Assembly: GCF_000688375.1 (NCBI RefSeq)
Contig: NZ_JIAF01000003.1
Span: 124,001 to 188,000 of the forward strand
DNA length: 64,000 bases
Source: Prevotella sp. HUN102
GTDB taxonomy: Bacteria; Bacteroidota; Bacteroidia; Bacteroidales; Bacteroidaceae
Direction of reading: 5' to 3'
Shown here: piece after piece, positions 34,242 to 42,093 of the stretch
How positions within the stretch are numbered: the first letter of the stretch is position 1
How the letters are laid out: each line of letters begins with the position of its first letter
The notes under the pieces: model-generated
Seen by the model: the letters and a program-made list of their open reading frames with translations, nothing else
Told to the model about the DNA's origin: nothing
Databases searched by the model: none
Made by a program: the position numbers and the translations under genes

Positions 34242-35426
34242 ATGAACAGATTAAAAATCACGCTGATTGCTGCCCTGTCGCTAATGGCAGCATCGATCAC
34301 GGCACAGGAATACCACGGGGAGATGGAGAGAATCTATCCCAATCAACCCACGACGGAGAAGAAGCCGACCACAACGGCTGCACTCAAGACAAATAAACAG
34401 AACCAGATACCTATCGGGGAAAATCCTTCCACGCTCCTACCCTACCTTCAACAGTTGGGTACGGAACTGCTGAAGGGGAAGACCGGCAGCATCGTTACCG
34501 AAGATCCTGCAACGGGCGAAATCCTCTGCCTCGTAACCAATTCTCCTTCAGGGCCTGACGACAATCTCGCCATCGCTACGGCCTATGCGCCCGGCTCTAC
34601 ATTCAAGGTGGCACAGGCTCTCACGCTCCTTTCAGAAGGCATCGTAACCACCAAGTCGAAGATTGGCTGTTTGGGAGCATACAATGACGGAACGCTGAAA
34701 GTGGGTTGCCACAAGCACGGTTCGCCCCTCCAAATTCCCAATGCGCTCGCCTTCTCGTGCAACACGTGGTTTCTGAAAGCCTTCACGCTGATGATTTCCA
34801 ACACCAAGAAATACGGCAGCAAGGAAAACGCCATCGACGTTTGGCGCGACTATATGGTAAGTATGGGGCTGGGCGGACCGACAGGCATCGACCTCCCGGG
34901 CGAAAAAGGTGGTCTTGTGGCCAATTCTTCCTACCTAAGCCGCAGATACCCATCGGGTTGGACGCCGAGAACCATCATCTGGGCAGGTATGGGACAGGGC
35001 GACATCACGGCCACACCGCTCCAACTCTGCAATCTTGCTGCAACGGTTGCCAACCGTGGTTGGTACTATCCTCCCCACATTCATCGCGGCACAGCCGAAC
35101 AGCCGCTCCAGCCAAGATACACCACACGAAAGGAAACGAAGGTTGCACCGGCTGCATATTCGTCCGTGGTAAACGGAATGAGGGCGGCAGTTCAGTGCGG
35201 AACGGCAGCCGGAATCAACACGCCTGCCTATTCGATATGCGGCAAGACGGGAACGGTTGAGAATAGAGGTAAAGACCATTCGGTTTTTATAGGCTTCGCA
35301 CCGATGTACAGCCCAAAGATAGCAATTTCCGTTTTTATTGAAAATGGCGGCTTCGGAGCCGACGTAGCTGCCCCGATTGCTGCCAAAATCATCAAAGCAT
35401 ATATGGGCAGACAGGCTGTGAAGTAG
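34242..35426 (+). CDS. Free-standing PBP2-type transpeptidase domain protein, exported
   Basis: 394 residues. Signal peptide (1-21, MAASITAQ end). The rest is only the C-terminal transpeptidase domain of class B penicillin-binding protein 2: SxxK as GSTFK (about 125-129), SxN as SCN (about 170), KTG as GKTGT (about 331-335), with MGQGDITATPLQLCN and KDHSVFIGFAPMYSPKIAIS as typical PBP2 blocks. The N-terminal membrane anchor and dimerisation domain of normal PBP2 (600 or more residues) are missing, replaced by a Thr/Pro/Lys-rich linker (about 25-60). It may be a periplasmic D,D-transpeptidase or a beta-lactam-binding decoy. No elongation genes (rodA, mreC) are adjacent. Confidence 0.85.
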   Translation: MNRLKITLIAALSLMAASITAQEYHGEMERIYPNQPTTEKKPTTTAALKTNKQNQIPIGENPSTLLPYLQQLGTELLKGKTGSIVTEDPATGEILCLVTNSPSGPDDNLAIATAYAPGSTFKVAQALTLLSEGIVTTKSKIGCLGAYNDGTLKVGCHKHGSPLQIPNALAFSCNTWFLKAFTLMISNTKKYGSKENAIDVWRDYMVSMGLGGPTGIDLPGEKGGLVANSSYLSRRYPSGWTPRTIIWAGMGQGDITATPLQLCNLAATVANRGWYYPPHIHRGTAEQPLQPRYTTRKETKVAPAAYSSVVNGMRAAVQCGTAAGINTPAYSICGKTGTVENRGKDHSVFIGFAPMYSPKIAISVFIENGGFGADVAAPIAAKIIKAYMGRQAVK

Positions 35427-35445
35427 TTCGGGAGAATCCCGAACT
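35425..35445 (+). terminator. Hairpin overlapping the stop of the transpeptidase gene
   Basis: AGTTCGGGA (35425-35433) pairs with TCCCGAACT (35437-35445), 3-nt loop; the stop codon is inside the 5' arm. No T tract follows. Confidence 0.5.
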
Positions 35446-35533
35446 TAAGGGGACAAGGGAACAAGGGGACGAGTTTACAAGGAAGTAAGTTTATAAGAGG
35501 ACAAGGAGATGAGGAGACAAGGGAACAAGAAAA
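35446..35533 (+). repeat. R2 period-8 CRAG array
   Basis: GGGACAAG, GGAACAAG, GGGACGAG, TTTACAAG, GAAGTAAG, TTTATAAG, AGGACAAG, GAGATGAG, GAGACAAG, GGAACAAG in an unbroken period-8 frame. Confidence 0.75.
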
Positions 35534-35666
35534 CCACAAGATAATTAAAGAACTATCAGAAGAATCCTGATATTTCCGAATCCACATTTATTCCGAGTTC
35601 GGGCAGGGAATAAAGGAAGAAGAACAGTTACAGGCATACGCTTAAATTTAAAAGATGATTAAAAAC

Positions 35667-35710
35667 TTACATTATAAGATGTAAATATAAATTTATATTA
35701 TTATCTTTGC
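35667..35710 (+). promoter_or_regulatory. Promoter of the DUF2723 gene with upstream inverted repeat
   Basis: TATCTTTGC at 35702-35710. TTACAT (35667-35672) and ATGTAA (35679-35684) form an inverted repeat where the -33 element would be, suggesting a regulator-binding site. Confidence 0.5.
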
Positions 35711-35774
35711 AGCTGATTATCTTGAAATAACAAACTCCGCCGAAACACAGGACGGACAAAAAATAGTTCTATAA

Positions 35775-38700
35775 ATGAAAAAGTTTAGAATAGTAGACAA
35801 TACGCTCGGATGGCTCGCCTTTCTGATTGCAGCCGTGGTATATTGCTCTACCATCGAACCGACAGCCAGTTTCTGGGACTGTCCTGAATTCATTACCACA
35901 GGCTACCGACTCGAAGTTGGCCATCCTCCCGGGGCACCTTTCTTTGCCCTGACTGCAAACATCTTCACACAGTTCGTGAGCGACCCTACACAGGTGGCAC
36001 GAATGGTGAACACGATGAGTGCCTTGCTCTCGGCAACGTGTATTATGTTCCTCTTCTGGACCATTTCCCACCTCACGCGCAAGCTCATCGTCCGCGACGG
36101 CGAGGAGATTTCTCTCGGCAAGCTCATCGCCATCGAGGGTTCGGCACTCGTGGGTGCGCTCATCTACACGTTCAGCGACACGTTCTGGTATTCAGCCGTT
36201 GAAGGCGAGGTCTATGCTTATTCATCTGCATTCACGGCCGTTGTATTCTGGCTGATTCTCAAGTGGGAAGACAATGCCGACAAGCCGCACGCCGACCGTT
36301 GGCTCGTTCTCATTGCCTATATGACAGGTCTTTCAATCGGTGTCCACCTTCTGAACCTGCTCTGCATCCCTGCAATCGTATTGGTCTACTATTACAAGCG
36401 TGTGCCCGAGGCAAATCTCAAGGGTTCGCTCTTGGCACTTGGCGTATCCGGCATGCTCGTTGCAGCCGTGCTCTATGGCGTTGTACCGGGCATCATCACC
36501 GTCGGCGGTTGGTTTGAACTTTTCTTTACCAACACGCTCGGAATGTCTTTCAACACGGGTACAATCGTCTATCTCTTCCTGCTCATCGGTTCATTCGTCT
36601 GGGCTATCAGCGAAACCTACAAGAGCAACAACATCAAGCGCGAGAATCTTGCTTTCATCATAGCGTTTGCCCTCATCGGTATTCCGTTCTACGGCTACGG
36701 CTGGAGCGCATTCATCATTGGTGTCATCATTCTCTTCGCCCTCTTCCGTGTACTCCTCCTCAAGAAGAAAGCAGGCAAGAAAGAGCCGAGCGCATACTAC
36801 GTAACATCACGTATGAAGAATACGGCGTTGCTCTGTATGTTTATGATGATTATCGGTTATTCCACCTACGCAATGATCGTAATCCGTTCTACAGCCAACC
36901 CGCCGATGGACCAGAACTCTCCGGAAGACATCTTCACACTGGGCAGCTATCTCAGCCGTGAGCAGTATGGCGACCGTCCTTTGTTCAGCGGTCAGGCATA
37001 CACAAGCAATGTGGTTGATTACGTGGAAGACGGAAAGCCGGTCTATCAGCGCAAGGAGAAAGCCTCAGCAGCTGAGAAGGACTCTTATTTCATCGTGCGC
37101 CGCAAGGGCAGAGCCGTCTACGATCACACGATGCTCTTCCCACGTATGTACGACAAGGGACACGCTCAGCAATACGAAATGGTAATGGGCGGCGTGGAAG
37201 GCCGCGATGCTGACGGTGTTAAGATGCCTACACAGTGGGAGAACCTCCGGTTCTTCCTCGGCTATCAGTGCAACCATATGTACTGGCGATACTTTATGTG
37301 GAACTTCGCAGGCCGTCAGAACGACATTCAGAGCGATGAAACCATTGAGCACGGAAACTGGATTACAGGTATCGGCTTCATAGATAATATAATGTATGGC
37401 GACCAGTCTCTGCTGCCCGACGAGCTGAAGGAAAACAAGGGACACAACGTCTACTACTGTCTGCCGCTCCTGCTCGGACTCATCGGACTCTTCTGGCAGG
37501 CTTGGCGCGGAAAACGCGGCATCCAGCAGTTTTGGGTGGTGTTCTTCCTCTTCTTTATGACAGGCTTGGCGATTGTGATTTACCTGAATCAGACACCGGG
37601 TCAGCCACGTGAGCGCGACTATGCCTATGCAGGGTCGTTCTATGCCTTCGCCATCTGGTGTGGTCTGGGTATCGCAGCTATCTACGACTGGCTCAAGAAA
37701 TTCAAGGTTTCGGGCACGGTCGCAGCGGCTATCGCATCGGTTGCAGGTCTCATAGTGCCTCTGCAAATGGCTTCCCAGAACTGGGACGACCACGACCGTT
37801 CGGGCAGATACACGGCACGCGACTTCGGACAGAACTATCTCAACTCCCTACAGACGGAAGGAAATCCTATCGTATTTACCAACGGCGACAACGATACCTT
37901 CCCACTCTGGTACAGTCAGGATGTTGAAGGCGTGCGCACGGATGCACGTGTCTGCAACCTTTCCTACTTGCAGACCGACTGGTATATCGACCAGATGCTC
38001 CGCCCTGCCTACGATTCTCCAAGTGTTCCTATCAGTTGGCCGCGTCTGGATTACGTAGAAGGCACAAACGATTTCGTACATATCAGGCCTGATATGAAAC
38101 AGGACGTGCTCGCACTCTATGCACAGGATCCGGAGAGCGCACGCCAGACCTTCGGCGACGATCCGTTCGAGCTGAAGAATGTACTCAAATACTTCGTCCG
38201 TGCAAGCGATCCCCGCAACCGTGTCATCCCGACGGATACCGTTTACGTAACGATCGACAAGGATGCCGTCCGCAAGAGTGGAATGATGCAGCCGGGCGAC
38301 AGTATCCCCGACCGTATGGCAATTGCGCTCGGTGGCCGCAATGCGCTGTCAAAGTCGGACCTTATGATGCTCGAAATGATAGCAAACACGAACTGGACCC
38401 GTCCGTTGTACGTGGCTGTAACCGTTGGCAGAGAGAACTTTATGAACCTCGGCGACAACTTCATTCAGGAAGGTCTTGTGAACCGTATCACGCCATTCTA
38501 CACCAAGGACGGCAAGAATTACGACACGGAGAAGACCTACGACGTGATGATGAACAAGTTCAAGTGGGGCGGTGTGTCCACCAAGGGCATCTATCTCGAC
38601 GAAACCGTGATGAAGATGTGTTACAGACACCGCATAGAAATGGTTATGCTCGCCCAGCACCTGCTTGCAGAGGGCAAGAAAGACAAGGCTCTCAAAGTGT

Positions 38701-39059
38701 TGGCAAAGGTGGAAAAGGAAATCCCCGACTACAACGTTCCGGTTACCATTTACAGCGGTTCGGGCGAAATGGCACGGGCTTACGCAGCACTCGGGCAGCA
38801 GAAGAAGGCCGATGCCATCTTCAACAAGTTGTGGAAAACGGCGCAGCAGTACATCGCTTTCTACGATTCATTCCAAGGCGAACGCTACAACAGAGTGTCT
38901 GAATCGGCTGAAAGCAAGTTGCAGGAAATGTCAAGACTCATTATGTACAATGAGGGCAACGGGCAATGGCGCGCCCAGAAAGCGGCTGAATTGGAGAAGC
39001 TGATGAAGGCACATACTGCCAAAGGCGGTCAGTTGCGATTCCTTGAATTTTCAGAATAA
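35775..39059 (+). CDS. DUF2723 integral membrane protein (probable GT-C type glycosyltransferase)
   Basis: 1094 residues. N-terminal about 11 hydrophobic helices within residues 10-360 plus more between 540 and 680. The DUF2723 core is at the start: TIEPTASFWDCPEFITTGYR and LEVGHPPGAPFFAL, with the acidic WDCPEF loop expected to be the GT-C active-site loop. After the membrane part there is a large periplasmic or soluble region and, near 950-1060, TPR-like helices (ALKVLAKVEKEIPDY, YAALGQQKKADAIF). Family members are large glycosyltransferase-like enzymes common in Bacteroidota and proposed in protein or glycan O-modification; the substrate here is unknown. Own promoter and terminator; monocistronic. 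Confidence 0.88.
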   Translation: MKKFRIVDNTLGWLAFLIAAVVYCSTIEPTASFWDCPEFITTGYRLEVGHPPGAPFFALTANIFTQFVSDPTQVARMVNTMSALLSATCIMFLFWTISHLTRKLIVRDGEEISLGKLIAIEGSALVGALIYTFSDTFWYSAVEGEVYAYSSAFTAVVFWLILKWEDNADKPHADRWLVLIAYMTGLSIGVHLLNLLCIPAIVLVYYYKRVPEANLKGSLLALGVSGMLVAAVLYGVVPGIITVGGWFELFFTNTLGMSFNTGTIVYLFLLIGSFVWAISETYKSNNIKRENLAFIIAFALIGIPFYGYGWSAFIIGVIILFALFRVLLLKKKAGKKEPSAYYVTSRMKNTALLCMFMMIIGYSTYAMIVIRSTANPPMDQNSPEDIFTLGSYLSREQYGDRPLFSGQAYTSNVVDYVEDGKPVYQRKEKASAAEKDSYFIVRRKGRAVYDHTMLFPRMYDKGHAQQYEMVMGGVEGRDADGVKMPTQWENLRFFLGYQCNHMYWRYFMWNFAGRQNDIQSDETIEHGNWITGIGFIDNIMYGDQSLLPDELKENKGHNVYYCLPLLLGLIGLFWQAWRGKRGIQQFWVVFFLFFMTGLAIVIYLNQTPGQPRERDYAYAGSFYAFAIWCGLGIAAIYDWLKKFKVSGTVAAAIASVAGLIVPLQMASQNWDDHDRSGRYTARDFGQNYLNSLQTEGNPIVFTNGDNDTFPLWYSQDVEGVRTDARVCNLSYLQTDWYIDQMLRPAYDSPSVPISWPRLDYVEGTNDFVHIRPDMKQDVLALYAQDPESARQTFGDDPFELKNVLKYFVRASDPRNRVIPTDTVYVTIDKDAVRKSGMMQPGDSIPDRMAIALGGRNALSKSDLMMLEMIANTNWTRPLYVAVTVGRENFMNLGDNFIQEGLVNRITPFYTKDGKNYDTEKTYDVMMNKFKWGGVSTKGIYLDETVMKMCYRHRIEMVMLAQHLLAEGKKDKALKVLAKVEKEIPDYNVPVTIYSGSGEMARAYAALGQQKKADAIFNKLWKTAQQYIAFYDSFQGERYNRVSESAESKLQEMSRLIMYNEGNGQWRAQKAAELEKLMKAHTAKGGQLRFLEFSE

Positions 39060-39063
39060 AAAA

Positions 39064-39101
39064 AATCAGGCTGTTTCTGATTGCTCAGAAACAGCCTGAT
39101 T
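39064..39101 (+). terminator. Terminator of the DUF2723 gene
   Basis: AATCAGGCTGTTTCTGA (39064-39080) pairs perfectly with TCAGAAACAGCCTGATT (39085-39101), 17 bp, 4-nt loop, followed by TTCAT. Confidence 0.85.
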
Positions 39102-39132
39102 TTCATATAATCCCACTCAAAAACGGCAATTT

Positions 39133-39753
39133 ATGCTCATAGAACAACCGGCAAGATGGGTGCGGTGGCTCTATCCCCACGCACTGTGGCGAATGGATCC
39201 GGACGACCGTTCCGTGTATCTCACCTTCGACGATGGTCCCATTCCCGAGGCTACGCCCTTCATCCTCGACACCTTGGACCAGTTCGGGGCAAAGGCCACC
39301 TTCTTTATGGTGGGCGACAACGTGCGCAAGCATCCCGAAATCTATGAGGAGGTGCTGCGCCGAGGGCATCTCGTGGGCAATCACACCTACCACCATCTCG
39401 GCTCGTTCAGACATTGGACGCTTACCTATGCCGTGGACGTAACCGAAGCAGATGGCCTGATTCATTCCCGGTTCTTCCGCCCACCCCACGGTTGGCTGCG
39501 CCATACGGTCTACTGGTGGGTGAAGCAGAAATACAGAGTAGTGATGTGGGACCTCGTAACACGCGATTACTCCAAATGGCTCACAGGCGAAGACGTGCTG
39601 AACAACGTGAAGAAATATGCCCGAAACGGCTCCATCATCACTTTCCACGACTCGCTCAAGAGCATAGAAAAGCTGCGCTACGCTCTGCCCGAAGCTCTGA
39701 AATGGCTCAAGGAACAGGGCTATGAGTTCAAGGTGTTCAAGGAAGGCGATTAA
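39133..39753 (+). CDS. Polysaccharide deacetylase (NodB-fold, carbohydrate esterase 4)
   Basis: 206 residues. Metal-dependent de-N-acetylase. Motif 1 TFDDGP (about 31-36) supplies the catalytic base and metal Asp, motif 2 HTYHH (about 83-87) the metal His pair, motif 3 RPPHG (about 117-121), motif 4 near WDLVTRDYS and motif 5 IITFHDS (about 171-177). No clear signal peptide; the start MLIEQPARWVRWLYPHALWR could be a poor membrane anchor, so localisation is uncertain. Probable substrate is peptidoglycan or an exported glycan. Confidence 0.9.
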   Translation: MLIEQPARWVRWLYPHALWRMDPDDRSVYLTFDDGPIPEATPFILDTLDQFGAKATFFMVGDNVRKHPEIYEEVLRRGHLVGNHTYHHLGSFRHWTLTYAVDVTEADGLIHSRFFRPPHGWLRHTVYWWVKQKYRVVMWDLVTRDYSKWLTGEDVLNNVKKYARNGSIITFHDSLKSIEKLRYALPEALKWLKEQGYEFKVFKEGD

Positions 39754-39795
39754 TTTTTAGATTTCCCCTGAAGAAGATAGGAACTGAAACAACTA

Positions 39796-40923
39796 ATGAA
39801 TAAGGAGAACAGACAAGATACATTCATCGGCAACGTCGATTCCTCAACCCACAACGTCGGCGAGGAACCTCATTCCCGCATTTGGCGAAGCTCTGAAAGG
39901 TCTTCAGGCTCGGAACAACCCAGCCTCGCATCTCCTCATTCCTTATCACACATCAAAGCCGAGGCACTCCGTCTCGGCTTTTTCGCCTGTGGCGCAGCCA
40001 AAGCCGAAGCCGTAGACAAAGCCACGGCAGACTTGGTTCACGGCTGGATAGACACCGGAAGTCAGGCAGATATGGCTTATATGGCCAACCACACCGACAA
40101 GCGTCTCGACCCACGCCTGCTCGTTCCCGGCACTGAAACCATCCTCTCACTGGCTATGAACTACGCACCCTCGCAGCCAATGCCCGAAAATGAATACCAG
40201 TTTGCCGCATACGCCTACGGTCAGGACTATCACGAAGTGATGAAAGAACGGATGCGCGAACTCGTCGCCACTCTCTTTCCACAGCATTCCCTGCCCCACC
40301 CTCCTTCGTCTTCGCACGCTCAAAAACAATCTTCCGATTCTCGAAGCACAGATTCCGATGCGCAGATCCGCATTTTCTGCGACACAGCCCCCGTTCTCGA
40401 ACGTTATTGGGCGTGGAAAGCCGGACTGGGCTGGATAGGAAAGAGTCATCAGCTCATCATTCCCCGCGCCGGCACGATGTTTTTCCTCGGCGAGATTTTC
40501 CTCCCTTTCGCACTCGACGACTACGATTCGCCGATGGAGAGCCGTTGCGGCAACTGCCACCGTTGCATAGAAGCCTGTCCCACGTGTGCCATCAAGGACA
40601 CTCCGGGTTTCGATGCAGAGAAATGCCTCTCCTATCAGCTCATCGAAAACCGTGGCGAACTATCCGAACAGGCGAAGAGAACAATGGGAAACACCATCTA
40701 CGGCTGCGACCGTTGTCAGACTGCCTGCCCTTGGAATCGTTTTGCCACACCCAACACCGAACCGGCATTCCAGCCCAAGCCCGAACTCCTTCAGATGAAA
40801 AAGGAGGATTGGCACAACCTTACCGTAGAAGAGTACCGCCAACTTTTCAAGGGTTCAGCCGTGAAGCGCGCAAAATTTGAAGGGCTGAAGCGGAATATAG
40901 ACGCCAGAAAGGAAAACGGATAA
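39796..40923 (+). CDS. queG: Epoxyqueuosine reductase
   Basis: 375 residues. Cobalamin- and iron-sulfur-dependent enzyme for the last step of queuosine synthesis in tRNA. Conserved blocks: GFFACGAAKAEA, AQADMAYMANHTDKR-like TGSQADMAYM, MNYAPSQP, DTAPVLERYWAWKAGLGWIG, and two ferredoxin motifs, CGNCHRCIEACPTCAI and CDRCQTACPWN. Two oddities: an about 50-residue Ser/Glu-rich N-terminal extension before SHIKAEALRLGF, and a 30-residue Ser/His/Pro insert (about 169-197, PHPPSSSHAQKQSSDSRSTD) before the DTAPV block. No internal ATG would give a usual start. Confidence 0.92.
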   Translation: MNKENRQDTFIGNVDSSTHNVGEEPHSRIWRSSERSSGSEQPSLASPHSLSHIKAEALRLGFFACGAAKAEAVDKATADLVHGWIDTGSQADMAYMANHTDKRLDPRLLVPGTETILSLAMNYAPSQPMPENEYQFAAYAYGQDYHEVMKERMRELVATLFPQHSLPHPPSSSHAQKQSSDSRSTDSDAQIRIFCDTAPVLERYWAWKAGLGWIGKSHQLIIPRAGTMFFLGEIFLPFALDDYDSPMESRCGNCHRCIEACPTCAIKDTPGFDAEKCLSYQLIENRGELSEQAKRTMGNTIYGCDRCQTACPWNRFATPNTEPAFQPKPELLQMKKEDWHNLTVEEYRQLFKGSAVKRAKFEGLKRNIDARKENG

Positions 40924-41084
40924 AAGGATTTCCTGAAAATCAAATTGAGATCTCTGCAAAAATCCTCTTGCAGAAAACCTTGAAATATATAACCTGTTGA
41001 TAATCAAGATTGATATTTTTGAGCACACGGAGTTTTGCAAAGGTCTCAAATTAGCTTGTTCGCTTTGTACGATTTATTCTCCAA

Positions 41085-41400
41085 TTCAAAAAATCTGCGC
41101 CATCTGCAAGAACTTTTTTTCTCGCAGATAGCGCAGATCTCGCAAATCAGGAATCTCTCACAGATGGCACAGACGCACAGATTTCATTTTAATAATGTGT
41201 GCCCACAGAGAAGGCAATATCTGTGTGTCTGTAAAAATCTGTGAGCAAAAACAGAACACTTTTTGCGAATGGTACGACTCTCGGAAATATAAATCTGCGA
41301 GAGCCGAATACTCAAAGACAGAAAGAATCGCAGAACTAAATCTGCGGTATTCAAGCCATTTGCGGGAGCCTGCCATCTGTGGGAGCCATCAACCGTAACC
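41085..41400. repeat. R3 period-9 CGCAGATTT array
   Basis: Clear period-9 frame at 41106-41180; the remainder is more diverged, with recurrent ATCTGCG/CGCAGAT and TCTGTG/CACAGA words. Related to 44691-44775 and, weakly, 11340-11400. Confidence 0.65.
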
Positions 41401-41451
41401 GGTGTTTTGGCTTCGGGAATCCATCTTTATTCAAAAAAATGCTTACAAAAC

Positions 41452-41483
41452 TTGATAATGTAAAATAAAAAGTTTACATTTGC
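41452..41483 (+). promoter_or_regulatory. Promoter of the HTH-only AraC protein
   Basis: TTG (41452-41454), 20 nt, TACATTTGC (41475-41483), 40 nt before the ATG. Confidence 0.75.
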
Positions 41484-41522
41484 AATATGTAGCATTTTTA
41501 TCGTTTAAATCTTACTATCCTT

Positions 41523-41987
41523 ATGACTAAGTATAACATTACCCCGAAAAAGGAAAAGGCGGCTGTTTACAGAAATCTCGTCAGTCCTGAATTGATGGAT
41601 GAACTCAAAGAGAAAATCCTCAACATTGTACTTATTCAGCAGAAATATAAGGACAAGAACTATTCTGCCAAGAAACTGGCGGAAGACCTTGGCACGAATA
41701 CGAGATACATTTCGGCTGTGGTGAACGTTCGTTTCCATACGAACTATACTTCCTTCGTAAACAAATTCAGAATCGAGGAGGCGATGGCTCTGCTCACGGA
41801 CAAACGCTATCAGGAACTGAATATGGAGGATATCAGCGATATGGTGGGCTTCGCCAACAGGCAGTCGTTCTACGCGTCGTTCTATAAAGTGAACGGAATG
41901 ACGCCGAGAGAGTATAAACTGGCTCACTACAAGGAGCTGCCTGCCGACCAGAAAGAGGAAAAGAAGGCCGGAAGGAAGGGCAAGTAG
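41523..41987 (+). CDS. AraC-type helix-turn-helix protein without a sensor domain
   Basis: 154 residues. Nearly the whole protein is the AraC double HTH: first helices YSAKKLAEDLGTNTRYISAV (about 49-68), second LNMEDISDMVGFANRQSFYA (about 100-119), and the typical end FYKVNGMTPREYKL. Only about 40 residues precede it (MTKYNITPKKEKAAVYRNLV), too few for a ligand domain. A basic tail KKAGRKGK follows. It is probably controlled by a partner or by its level. The M49 peptidase gene begins 106 nt downstream on the same strand. Confidence 0.88.
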   Translation: MTKYNITPKKEKAAVYRNLVSPELMDELKEKILNIVLIQQKYKDKNYSAKKLAEDLGTNTRYISAVVNVRFHTNYTSFVNKFRIEEAMALLTDKRYQELNMEDISDMVGFANRQSFYASFYKVNGMTPREYKLAHYKELPADQKEEKKAGRKGK

Positions 41988-42093
41988 CCAAGTGCCCAAG
42001 ACGGATTGCTGAGAGAGGAAAGACGAGCATAGGCAGCAATGCGATGTAGGTTTTTATGTTGAACACCTACCTATACATTATTTATATAAGAAT

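Larger units (their letters stand above)
35427..35774. other. 348-nt spacer with R2 array and promoter
   Basis: R2 array at 35446-35533, a CCGAGTTCGGG word at 35592, an inverted repeat TTACAT/ATGTAA (35667-35684), and the -7 element TATCTTTGC (35702-35710) of the DUF2723 gene. Confidence 0.6.
40924..41522. other. 599-nt spacer with R3 arrays
   Basis: About 41085-41400 is a degenerate array of 9-mers such as CTCGCAGAT, AGCGCAGAT, CTCACAGAT, GGCACAGAC, GCACAGATT, in both orientations. The AraC-type gene's promoter lies at its right end (41452-41483). Confidence 0.6.

Noticed and set aside
40985..41400. Possible degraded insertion sequence in the 600-nt spacer
   Set aside because: No transposase fragments or terminal inverted repeats; the segment is a period-9 array.
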